A DNA stretch of 32,927 nucleotides. Origin: Candidatus Cloacimonadota bacterium (GTDB lineage: Bacteria > Cloacimonadota > Cloacimonadia > Cloacimonadales > TCS61). The position numbers and the translations under genes are program-made. The notes under the pieces are model-generated. The model was not told where the DNA came from. It saw only the letters and a program-made list of their open reading frames with translations, and did not search any database. The stretch lies in assembly GCA_021736135.1 (NCBI GenBank), contig JAIPGO010000044.1:1-32927 (forward strand), written 5' to 3'. Position 1 is the first letter of the stretch. Each line of letters begins with the position of its first letter. Positions 1-7,088 of this stretch are shown piece by piece.

Positions 1-311
1 TTTGTTTCCATAAATAAATAATAAAGGAGAATTCCTATTTCGTAAACAATTAATTGTGATTATAACTCATATTGAATTATATATAAAATATTCAGTAAAA
101 ATTATTATCTCTTTAACATACATCTAATTAAGTTGTTATGAATATTTTATAAATTTGAAATTATTGTTTGATTACTTTACCTGTAAACACGTAACTTCCT
201 GATAATGAATAGAATAAATATTCCACTGATTTATTTTTGGGGGGATGCGTGAAAAATAAGATACTTTGATTGACAGTCCTAATGAGTTGCCGGCTTAAGT
301 CATTGCCGAAG
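1..311. other. AT-rich intergenic stretch, no gene seen
   Basis: No open frame with a recognisable protein, no tRNA-like cloverleaf and no strong hairpin was seen. The first 240 bases are strongly AT-rich and change abruptly to a more GC-balanced composition near 280, where the palindromic repeats begin. The window edge cuts the region, so it may be the upstream region of a gene further left. Confidence 0.5.
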
Positions 312-490
312 CCTTGCGGAGGTTAAGAACCATCCGTAGAATGTTTCGACCGGGTGGTCTGGTCAGCCATTAAGTTACCTTGCGAATGGTCGGATGACCT
401 CCGCAATGGTGACGACCTTTATATCTCATTTTCATAACCAGCAACTGCCATTTTAAAACCATTGCGGAGGTCTGCAACCATCCGCAAGGT
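312..490. repeat. Three copies of a REP-like palindromic repeat
   Basis: Copies lie at 312-339, 377-410 and 458-490. Each is an imperfect palindrome with TTGCGGAGGT on one side and ACCATCCGCAA on the other, separated by about 5 bases. Copies 1 and 3 point the same way and copy 2 is inverted. Copy 2 and the reverse complement of copy 3 agree over about 33 bases with a few differences, so 377-490 can fold into one long stem with a loop of about 47 bases. The group sits just past the stop codon of the minus-strand gene at 509, where it would be in the 3' tail of that transcript and could protect or end it. The repeat reading is direct; the role is inferred. Confidence 0.75.
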
Positions 491-508
491 CTCTGTTTTG
501 TTACAGTT

Positions 509-1279
509 CTATAACTCAGCTTCCAGCACTAAAGCCAGGTGATCGGAGCACCCGGCAGAATCGGGAATGTGGATACTTTGCACTTTCTGCAGAAAGTTTC
601 TGTTCCCCCAGAACTGGTCGATGCGTTTTTTGGGTAGATCCGCCGGAAAAGTATAGCCATTACGATCAGGATGCTTTATATGCCAGATATCAGTCAGACC
701 TGCCTCCCTAAGTATCATCATCGCCCTTGTGTCTGGAGAACTATTGAAATCACCGCCCGTAATAAAAGGCATCGCCCAAAACCTGTCAGCCAGTTTGGCA
801 AGAGCTATTGCCTGCAGATCATGATTCTGCAGATCAGTGCTCCAGTGCAGGTTGCAGCAGCCAATTTCTTTACCGTTATGCAGCAGGTGCAGCCACATCA
901 GGGTGCGTTTATTACGGTCAACATTACCTTCTGATTCCGGTAGAAATACGCTGCCTGCTTCCAGAACCTTCAGGCTGGTCAGCATGGTTTTGCCTTCCCA
1001 GAAAATGCCGTTTTCAATATCACGGTAGTGCATACTGGGGTGCGTAAATATCTGGTGTTTCTGATAAAAATCGTCTTTATGCAGTTCTGCCAGCAGTTCT
1101 TCGCCACTATTTAGATAAGATGCCGCACAGCTCTTCTGCTGCGGATGGAAGCGTACTTCCTGCAGCATAACAAGGTCTGCCTGTTCCTGCCGTAATAGTT
1201 CCGTTAATTTCTGTTTACGCCGCTCCCAGCCGGGATGGTCATCATAATTAGCAATATTACAGGTTAAAATTTTCAGCAT
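509..1279 (-). CDS. Endonuclease/exonuclease/phosphatase family protein
   Basis: The 256-residue protein has the EEP (DNase I/ExoIII-like) fold signature. It opens with LKILTCNIANYDD, the N-terminal strand and metal-site Asn. QEVRF near residue 42 carries the catalytic Glu, GGDFNSSPDT near 175 the Asp-x-Asn pair, and SDHLAL near the C-terminus the Asp-His pair. All core residues needed for a Mg-dependent phosphodiesterase are visible. The substrate (nucleic acid, phosphoinositide or sphingolipid head group) cannot be told from sequence. There is no signal peptide, so it is probably cytoplasmic. The ATG overlaps the end of the upstream L,D-transpeptidase gene by 23 bases, making it the last gene of a three-gene minus-strand operon. 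A weak GGGAG sits about 9-10 bases before the ATG. Confidence 0.85.
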   Translation of the reverse strand: MLKILTCNIANYDDHPGWERRKQKLTELLRQEQADLVMLQEVRFHPQQKSCAASYLNSGEELLAELHKDDFYQKHQIFTHPSMHYRDIENGIFWEGKTMLTSLKVLEAGSVFLPESEGNVDRNKRTLMWLHLLHNGKEIGCCNLHWSTDLQNHDLQAIALAKLADRFWAMPFITGGDFNSSPDTRAMMILREAGLTDIWHIKHPDRNGYTFPADLPKKRIDQFWGNRNFLQKVQSIHIPDSAGCSDHLALVLEAEL

Positions 1280-1916
1280 CTTTGATCTGCTCCCTGATAT
1301 ATACTTTTATATGCAGGTCCGGCAGACTTTTCAGATAGTTTACCAGTTCCAGCAGATCTTTATTATGCATTCTCAGGCAGCCGCGGGAAATGCGAGTGCC
1401 AATGGAGTCTTCTTCATGTGTGCCATGAATGCCAATCCCCGTCCACTCTTTACCGGAAAAGGTCTGGTCGACATGCGTTTCCAGTCTTATGAACCAGGGA
1501 CCATAAGCATTAACGTTACCCTTGCCGTCTCCGTAATCATATACCCAGTGTGCCGAAGGCTCGATCCCCTCAATCCGGAAATCCCCCAGTGGAGTGCGGC
1601 AATCTCCTACCATTCGCTTGTCTCCGGTATTCTTGCCTGTAGCTATTTTATATTTTTTCAATAATTTATCATCCTCATAAAGATACAGGCGGAAGTTTTT
1701 AATATCAATTACCAGATATTGATTCATAATGCTATCCTCCATCGTTGCCCGTTGCAGGGTATCGCTCTGTACAGAAACGTCTACGGAATCCGTTTCCTCT
1801 TCAGCCTGCCGGAGTGTATCAGGAACTACGGAAACATCTGTAGTATCCGGCTTTTCTGCTGTGAGCAGCAGCATTGTTATCATTAAACCGATTATCAAAG
1901 CAATTCTCATGTTCAT
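1257..1916 (-). CDS. L,D-transpeptidase (YkuD domain), membrane-anchored or secreted
   Basis: YkuD-family L,D-transpeptidases cross-link peptidoglycan stems or attach proteins to them, using a Cys nucleophile in the periplasm. Here the catalytic motif is complete: His at about 164 in IGIHGTHE and Cys at about 180 in SRGCLRM. The N-terminus (MNMRIALIIGLMITMLLLTA) is a signal peptide or anchor. It is followed by a low-complexity linker with two near-copies of an Asp-Val-Ser-Val...Asp-Thr-Leu unit, then the YkuD domain from about residue 64. The start at 1916 is preferred over one 13 codons upstream because its ATG overlaps the stop of the hexosaminidase gene as ATGA, giving translational coupling, and puts the hydrophobic segment at the terminus. 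Confidence 0.88.
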   Translation of the reverse strand: MNMRIALIIGLMITMLLLTAEKPDTTDVSVVPDTLRQAEEETDSVDVSVQSDTLQRATMEDSIMNQYLVIDIKNFRLYLYEDDKLLKKYKIATGKNTGDKRMVGDCRTPLGDFRIEGIEPSAHWVYDYGDGKGNVNAYGPWFIRLETHVDQTFSGKEWTGIGIHGTHEEDSIGTRISRGCLRMHNKDLLELVNYLKSLPDLHIKVYIREQIKDAENFNL

Positions 1917-3229
1917 TCCATTTTGAGGCAGGGAGTAATTCCCAGCATTTCCCAAAATCCCTGCTGCGCCTCAACCCTTTTTACTAAATTATGAAATTCC
2001 CTCTTTTCCCCTGTCCAACCGGTTTCCGCTATTGCCAGGGCTCGCGGGAATGCCATATAAAATAACTCTTTTTCTGTTATAATCCGTTCCGTCCAGATAT
2101 TTCCCTGTAAACCGAGAACCAGGTTTTCAGTTTCAGGATTTACGGCTGGATTGTATGAGTATGTTTTGCTTAAAGACGTTATTCCAAAACTGCCATGTTC
2201 GTTGTCGGCAGCGGTTTGTTTCCAGTCAAAATAACAATAGAAATTAGGACACATGATCATTGACTGCTGCTTGGCCAGCGCCTTTTTCCGGGCGTCTTCG
2301 CCGTCCCCACGCCAAATCATGACTACTATTTCACTATTTACCGCGCTATCCATGATCTCATCCCAGCCCAGAGGAATTTTGCCCTTTTCCACTAAAAACT
2401 GCGCCATCTCATCCATTAGCCAGCCCTGCAAAGCGCTTTCATCTGCCAACCCTGCATCTCTGATCCGTTTCTGACAATGCGGACATTCTTTCCAGCGCGC
2501 GCGCGGGCATTCATCGCCGCCGATGTGCAGCCAGCGTCCCGGAAACAGCTCACAAACCTCGGAAAGCACGTCTTTGAGAAATTCCACCGTTTCATCCTTA
2601 CCCGGACAGTAAACATCCTCAAACACGCCCCAGCGCGTTTCCATATCCAACTTTACGCCTCGGCAGGAATATTGCGGATAGGCTGCCAGTGCCGCCACAG
2701 AATGACCCGGCAGTTCAATTTCAGGAATGATCTCTATATGAAGTTCTTGTGCATAAGCGACCAGTTCCCTGATCTCGTCTTTAGTATAATACTCGCCGTA
2801 ACCCGTTAGCAGAGGATATTTATCAATCGGCAGCCGCCAGCCCTGATCATCCGTAAGATGCCAGTGAAACCTGTTCAGCTTGTAATATGACATTGCCTGC
2901 AGCAGTTTCCTGATAGTACTAATGGGAAAGAAATGCCGGCTCACATCCAGATGCAGTCCCCGCCACGCAAACCGCGGGGCATCTTTAATCATTATATCCG
3001 GTAAAATTTCACCAAATTGCCGGCGCAATTGTGACAGGGTCTGTTCACCATAAAAATATCCTGACGCACCACTGGCATTAAGCGTCACTTTCCCGGCATT
3101 AACCTGCAAAACATAAGATTCCTCCGGCAGATCGCAGCTGCTTGCAATTTCCTGCATATCAGCGGCAAAACTCACCTCCGCCGGAAAAGGCAATAACATC
3201 AGATCCGTTTTCTTTATTTCCATATTCAT
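1913..3229 (-). CDS. Beta-N-acetylhexosaminidase, glycoside hydrolase family 20
   Basis: GH20 enzymes remove terminal GlcNAc or GalNAc by substrate-assisted catalysis. The 438-residue protein has the N-terminal GH20b domain (about 1-80) and the TIM barrel. The barrel begins around AWRGLHLDVSRHF; FHWHLTDDQGWR and PEIELPGH follow, and HIGGDECPRARW carries the catalytic Asp-Glu pair at about 239-240. WDEI and the late Trp residues that line the sugar pocket are also present. The start at 3229 is chosen over one 14 codons upstream because GGAAG precedes it at good spacing. No signal peptide is visible, so it may act in the cytoplasm on imported or recycled amino-sugars, though an unusual export route cannot be excluded. 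It is the first gene of the hexosaminidase, L,D-transpeptidase, EEP operon. Confidence 0.9.
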   Translation of the reverse strand: MNMEIKKTDLMLLPFPAEVSFAADMQEIASSCDLPEESYVLQVNAGKVTLNASGASGYFYGEQTLSQLRRQFGEILPDIMIKDAPRFAWRGLHLDVSRHFFPISTIRKLLQAMSYYKLNRFHWHLTDDQGWRLPIDKYPLLTGYGEYYTKDEIRELVAYAQELHIEIIPEIELPGHSVAALAAYPQYSCRGVKLDMETRWGVFEDVYCPGKDETVEFLKDVLSEVCELFPGRWLHIGGDECPRARWKECPHCQKRIRDAGLADESALQGWLMDEMAQFLVEKGKIPLGWDEIMDSAVNSEIVVMIWRGDGEDARKKALAKQQSMIMCPNFYCYFDWKQTAADNEHGSFGITSLSKTYSYNPAVNPETENLVLGLQGNIWTERIITEKELFYMAFPRALAIAETGWTGEKREFHNLVKRVEAQQGFWEMLGITPCLKME

Positions 3230-3349
3230 TTCTTCCTTTCTGTAAACTATTCCTGAAAATATCACTCTCACTGGTCAAGCAGAATTACCTCGGCTTCCTA
3301 AAATCATCACAGATTAACTGCAAATTCTCCCAAAGCCCGGGAAAAAACT

Positions 3350-3403
3350 ATCAGACCAGGATTGGTCTGCATTCTTAAGTATCCAGACCATCCCTGGTCT
3401 GAT
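3350..3403. repeat. Nested inverted repeat built from CAGACCA/TGGTCTG hairpins
   Basis: The arms 3350-3369 and 3384-3403 are reverse complements with a single mismatch over 20 bases. Each arm is itself a small hairpin: CAGACCA-GGAT-TGGTCTG on the left and CAGACCA-TCCC-TGGTCTG on the right. The right side (3389-3410, 22 bases) recurs exactly at 9296-9317, so this is a dispersed repeat family. Its role is unknown. Confidence 0.75.
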
Positions 3404-3543
3404 TTGTCTTTTACAAAGCTCTCAATGAAATATCTTCAATAAGAATATAGATATTAGAATAATTATTGACAAATTATACTCTAAATCCTTTATTTAATCA
3501 TACTAATCAAGTTTCGATATTCCAAATAAGAGATTCAGTACAT

Positions 3544-3617
3544 CTTAAGTACCACCTGCACAGTGCACGGCATAACAAAAAAATGTTATGCCGTGCGCTG
3601 TGCAGGTGGTACTTGAG
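3544..3617. repeat. Long inverted repeat with 33-base arms and 8-base loop
   Basis: The left arm 3544-3576 and right arm 3585-3617 pair along their full length around an A-rich loop (3577-3584). Only two positions are not Watson-Crick, and both are T facing G. RNA from the plus strand would keep them as G-U pairs while RNA from the minus strand would have A-C mismatches. It lies between divergent genes, so it is not a simple terminator for either. It may be a non-autonomous palindromic element or a structured RNA; neither can be settled from sequence. Confidence 0.85.
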
Positions 3618-3811
3618 ATTTTCAAACGAACCATATAAGTAAATTACTTGGTATAAGTAACCGGGGAATTAATAATTTAAGACAAAACATAAAGCAACTA
3701 TTTTATAAAATCTTAATTTTGTTATTATTTGTCAAGCCTGATTTCGGGACTGGTGTAGCCTTCACTATTCACTATACACTAATCCCCTATTTTATTGGCA
3801 TTTAGCAACTA

Positions 3812-3829
3812 TGTTAGTTTTGTCTAACA
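3812..3829 (+). promoter_or_regulatory. Candidate metal-regulator operator before feoAB
   Basis: TGTTAG-TTTTGT-CTAACA is a perfect 6-base-arm palindrome ending 6 bases before the predicted -35 box of feoA. The TTAG...CTAA arms resemble binding boxes of the DtxR/IdeR/MntR family, which respond to Fe(II) or Mn(II). The palindrome is seen directly; the regulator is an inference and no such gene lies in the window. Confidence 0.45.
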
Positions 3830-3835
3830 ATATTC

Positions 3836-3863
3836 TTGACATCTGGAGTAAGGTGATTATCTT
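3836..3863 (+). promoter_or_regulatory. Predicted promoter of feoAB
   Basis: TTGACA at 3836-3841 matches the sigma70 -35 consensus exactly. TATCTT at 3858-3863 is a fair -10 at 16-base spacing. The feoA start lies shortly downstream at 3887, giving a short leader. Confidence 0.45.
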
Positions 3864-3877
3864 TTGTTATGAAGTTC

Positions 3878-3882
3878 GGAGG
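3878..3882 (+). promoter_or_regulatory. Ribosome binding site that fixes the feoA start
   Basis: GGAGG lies 4 bases before the ATG at 3887. An in-frame ATG six codons earlier (3869) has no such site before it, so 3887 is the likely start. Confidence 0.75.
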
Positions 3883-3886
3883 TATA

Positions 3887-4177
3887 ATGAAATTTGGTGG
3901 CGGACATGGTAAAGGACGGCATTGCCGGAGATTGCTGAAAGAGCAGCGACATCTGCAGGATGGCAGTTCTTATAAGATTACGGGTTACCGGGGTGAAAAC
4001 TGTGAATTCCGGCGGAAACTGCTGAATCTGGGATTGTTTCGCGGAGAGGATTTTCGTGTTATGGGCAGAGCGCCTATGGGCGATCCCATAGAAATTAAGA
4101 TCAACGGATACCGGCTTTCTATCCGCGCCGCTGAAGCTGATGAACTTATTACCGAAAAAATAGAGAATGAAAAATAG
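3887..4177 (+). CDS. feoA: FeoA-type ferrous iron transport accessory protein
   Basis: FeoA is a small SH3-like cytoplasmic protein that works with the FeoB iron channel. The core motif is clear: LLNLGLFRGEDFRV, then the APMGDPIEIKINGYRLSIR block and the EA dipeptide that FeoA proteins share. At 96 residues it is longer than the usual 75-85 because of an N-terminal extension rich in Gly, His, Arg and Lys (MKFGGGHGKGRHCRR), which includes two His and one Cys that could contact metal or nucleic acid. The gene overlaps feoB by 11 bases, so the two are translated together. A palindromic operator-like site and promoter lie directly upstream. Confidence 0.9.
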   Translation: MKFGGGHGKGRHCRRLLKEQRHLQDGSSYKITGYRGENCEFRRKLLNLGLFRGEDFRVMGRAPMGDPIEIKINGYRLSIRAAEADELITEKIENEK

Positions 4178-6416
4178 TATAACCATTGCTTTGGCAGGAA
4201 ATCCCAATAGTGGCAAAACCACGGTATTTAATGTTTTAACCGGTTCAAGGCAGGTTGTGGGCAACTGGCCCGGCGTGACCGTGGAGCTGATGGAAGGTTA
4301 TTTTGAAACCGAAAACCTGCGGGTACGCGTGGTTGATCTGCCCGGGATATATTCTCTGGCAGCGAATTCCGAAGATGAAAAAGTAGCCCGGAATTTTATA
4401 CTTTCCGGCAAAGCAGACCTCGTTGTACAGATCATTGATGCTTCCAATCTGCAGCGCAATTTATATCTTACTACCCAGATCATGGAGCTGGAGGTTCCGC
4501 TGATCCTGGTGCTGAATATGATGGACCTGCTGGCTGCCGGTAAACTGGAACTGGAAATTGAGCATTTTGCCCGGCATTTAGACTGTCCCGTGCTGGAAAT
4601 GACTGCCAGCAAAAAGACCGGTGTCCCCCTGCTCAAGGAACAAATCGCAATATCGGCATTAGAAAAACATGTATCCCGCACCTGCATCAGTTATGACAGC
4701 GTTGTGGAAAGCGAAGTGCATAAACTGCAGCCTATGGTAAAACAGCATGCAGATGAGCAAAAGGTTTCTGTACGCTGGCTCACGCTGCGCCTGCTGGAAG
4801 ATGCCGAAGTCCGCACCCGGATTGATGATCAGGCATTAGTGCAGCATTTCGAAGATGCCATAAAGCGCATTGAACATCATACCGGTGACCCGATGGACGT
4901 GGTTATGGCAGACGGGCGGCATGGGTTCGTCAAGGGACTGGTGCGTGATACTTTGCGTCGGCATAAGACAGAACTGCGTGACCTGACGGATACCATAGAC
5001 AAGTTCGTGCTTAACCGCTATCTGGGGATACCGCTGTTTCTGCTGGTGATGATGGGTGTCTTCTATCTGACCATGAGCGTTGGTTCACCTTTCATTGATT
5101 TTTTTGACGGCTTGATGGGTACTATATTCGTGGATGGATTCCGGGTATTGCTGACATCACTTTCTCTGCCAGTCTGGCTGATCACGCTGCTGGCTGACGG
5201 GCTGGGCGGTGGCGTGCAAACCGTTTCCACTTTTATACCACCAATATTTTTTATCTTTCTGGCGCTGTCCGTTCTGGAAGATTCCGGTTATATGTCCCGC
5301 GCCGCCTTTGTAATGGACAGATTCATGCGCACTATCGGTTTACCCGGCAAAGCATTTATACCTATGCTCATCGGTTTCGGCTGCAATGTGCCGGCAATTA
5401 TGGCCACTCGCACCCTGGAAAATAACCGTGACCGCATCCTGACAATTATCATGAATCCCTTTATGTCCTGTGGGGCTCGTCTGCCGGTATATTCCATATT
5501 CGTCGCTGCGTTTTTCTCACAAAGAGCAGGCTTGACGCTGTTTTCTATCTATTTCACCGGAGTAGTGCTGGCGATTTTCTCCGGACTGTTATTCAAATCG
5601 ACTATTTTAAAAGGTGAAATTTCCACCTTCGTGATGGAACTACCGCCTTATCATATTCCCACGATCAACGGCATAATGCAGCATACCTGGCTACGCCTGA
5701 AGTCATTCATCCTCAGAGCCGGACAGGTGATCATTATCATTGTGCTCATTCTCAGTTTCCTTAATTCCATCGGCACCGACGGCAGTTTCGGCAACCAGCA
5801 TTCCGATAAATCTATTGTCTCCTGGATCGCCCAGCGGATTACTCCCGTTTTTCGCCCCATGGGTATTCAGAATGATAACTGGCCCGCCACAGTCGGCTTG
5901 ATCTCTGGAGTATTTGCCAAAGAAGCCGTGATCGGTTCCCTGGATGCTCTTTACAGTCATATTGATGCTGAAGTGCGTAATGAGTTATCGGAAGGTGGAG
6001 ATAAATTTCACTTCTGGCAAGGCATTGCCGCTGCTTTTATAGCAATACCACAAGGATTCGGGATAATATCCGCCAATGGTGAAAGTGACAAGGGCTATCT
6101 GACAGGACTGGTGCAGAAGGGCTTTAAAGGGGACCGCTATGCCGGCTTTGCCTTTATCCTTTTCGTACTCATATATGCCCCCTGCGTCGCCGTTATCGGT
6201 GCCATATACCGCGAAACCAGCCCCGGCTGGGCTGCCTTCGTGGTTGCCTACCTCACCTTCTTAGCCTGGATCGTGGCAACTTTATACTATCAGACTGCCA
6301 CTTTCCTGCTGCATCCTGCCTCTTCCATGATGTGGATTGTTATCTGCTTCGCTCTCTTCCTGCTTTTCTATATCATCCTGAAACTAAAGCCCTCAAAATT
6401 CCTGAAGAAAATTTAA
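4167..6416 (+). CDS. feoB: Ferrous iron transporter FeoB
   Basis: FeoB is the inner-membrane Fe(II) transporter with a cytosolic GTPase domain. The 749-residue protein has G1 GNPNSGKT (11-18), the GNWPGVTVE switch region, G3 DLPG (57-60) and G4 NMMD (117-120), then a helical GDI-like region to about 280. The membrane half contains the two Gate blocks, one being the conserved LIGFGCNVPAIMATRTLE and the NPFMSCGARLPVY segment with their conserved cysteines. The C-terminus is a hydrophobic helix ending in a Lys-rich tail. Length and order are normal for the family. No feoC-like gene follows; the next 366 bases are non-coding. Confidence 0.97.
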   Translation: MKNSITIALAGNPNSGKTTVFNVLTGSRQVVGNWPGVTVELMEGYFETENLRVRVVDLPGIYSLAANSEDEKVARNFILSGKADLVVQIIDASNLQRNLYLTTQIMELEVPLILVLNMMDLLAAGKLELEIEHFARHLDCPVLEMTASKKTGVPLLKEQIAISALEKHVSRTCISYDSVVESEVHKLQPMVKQHADEQKVSVRWLTLRLLEDAEVRTRIDDQALVQHFEDAIKRIEHHTGDPMDVVMADGRHGFVKGLVRDTLRRHKTELRDLTDTIDKFVLNRYLGIPLFLLVMMGVFYLTMSVGSPFIDFFDGLMGTIFVDGFRVLLTSLSLPVWLITLLADGLGGGVQTVSTFIPPIFFIFLALSVLEDSGYMSRAAFVMDRFMRTIGLPGKAFIPMLIGFGCNVPAIMATRTLENNRDRILTIIMNPFMSCGARLPVYSIFVAAFFSQRAGLTLFSIYFTGVVLAIFSGLLFKSTILKGEISTFVMELPPYHIPTINGIMQHTWLRLKSFILRAGQVIIIIVLILSFLNSIGTDGSFGNQHSDKSIVSWIAQRITPVFRPMGIQNDNWPATVGLISGVFAKEAVIGSLDALYSHIDAEVRNELSEGGDKFHFWQGIAAAFIAIPQGFGIISANGESDKGYLTGLVQKGFKGDRYAGFAFILFVLIYAPCVAVIGAIYRETSPGWAAFVVAYLTFLAWIVATLYYQTATFLLHPASSMMWIVICFALFLLFYIILKLKPSKFLKKI

Positions 6417-6782
6417 GAGAAGATTTTTAACCCCCGAAAGACATGTATTCAATTAATGATTAATAATGCTAACTTCACTACACTACGCCTCGGCAGGCAG
6501 AAGGTGCGAAAGGAAGAGAAGAGAAAATATGATTACTTGACTACTTGAAAACAGGACAACACGCGCATCAGCCGTCAACAAGTCTATCAGTCACTCAGTC
6601 AATCCTTTTCTCTGTGTCTCTGTGGTGAAAAAGAGAGCTTAAATATAAATGGACAGACACATTAGTCTGCCCCTTAACCGGGAGTGATTACGATTTCAGA
6701 TAAATATCGGGGAGAATACCAGGTTGCGGAAAGAAAGGATTGACAGTTGATAAATAATTTATTTTAAGAGTTATAAGGAAAA
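6417..6782. other. Intergenic region with degenerate short repeats
   Basis: No gene is supported in these 366 bases. The segment 6531-6604 is built from slightly varying units such as GATTACTTGACTACTTGA and later TCAGTCACTCAGTCAA. A phrase TCTCTGTGTCTCTGTGGTGA (6609-6628) follows. A candidate promoter for the next operon lies at 6740-6768. No clear rho-independent terminator for feoB was found. Confidence 0.5.
6740..6768 (+). promoter_or_regulatory. Predicted promoter of the acylphosphatase operon
   Basis: TTGACA at 6740-6745 is a consensus -35 box, followed at 17 bases by TTTAAG (or TTTTAA at 16). The -10 match is only fair. It is placed just before the AAGGA ribosome binding site and the ATG at 6783. 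Confidence 0.4.
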
Positions 6783-7088
6783 ATGGTATCAGGAAAAGTA
6801 ATGCAGAAAGCGGACAGATGCGAGTATAAGACTTTGGAGATCATAGTCCAGGGTCGGGTGCAGGGAGTGGGTTACCGCTATTTCACGCGGCAGCAGGCAC
6901 AGCTCTATGGCATTAGGGGCACCGTAAAAAACCAGGTGGACGGGAGCGTGATGGTAAAAGCCCAGGGTGAGAACTTAACTGCGTTCTGCGAGCGTCTGCG
7001 TGAGGGTCCTGCTTTTGCCCGTGTTAATGAACTAATAATTACGGAATTGACTGTTTCAGAGAAATATGAAGGCTTCCGGATCGTTTAA
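6783..7088 (+). CDS. acyP: Acylphosphatase
   Basis: Acylphosphatase hydrolyses carboxyl-phosphate bonds in small cytosolic metabolites. The family signature VQGRVQGVGYRYF holds the catalytic Arg at residue 32. GTVKNQVDGSV holds the catalytic Asn at residue 50. The 101 residues match the family size apart from a short N-terminal extension of about 12 residues. AAGGA lies 5 bases before the ATG. The 3' end overlaps the start of the M23 peptidase gene by 23 bases, so the pair is likely cotranscribed. Confidence 0.95.
   Translation: MVSGKVMQKADRCEYKTLEIIVQGRVQGVGYRYFTRQQAQLYGIRGTVKNQVDGSVMVKAQGENLTAFCERLREGPAFARVNELIITELTVSEKYEGFRIV

Larger units (their letters stand above)
3230..3886. other. 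Repeat-rich divergent spacer between GH20 operon and feoAB
   Basis: This 657-base spacer separates divergently transcribed operons. It has no convincing gene. It holds a nested hairpin repeat (3350-3403), a long inverted repeat (3544-3617), a short run of TTCACTATTCACTATACACT near 3761-3780, and the candidate feo operator and promoter (3812-3863). Long spacers full of palindromes are typical of mobile intergenic elements rather than of coding sequence. Confidence 0.6.

Noticed and set aside
3312-3327. Shared stretch TTAACTGCAAATT with the region before queD (near 9418)
   Set aside because: A 13-base match is expected by chance in an AT-rich window this size.
3142-3378. Plus-strand open frame of 78 codons over the GH20 start region
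   Set aside because: It is antisense to the hexosaminidase N-terminus and continues into the repeat region; no ribosome site or family pattern.
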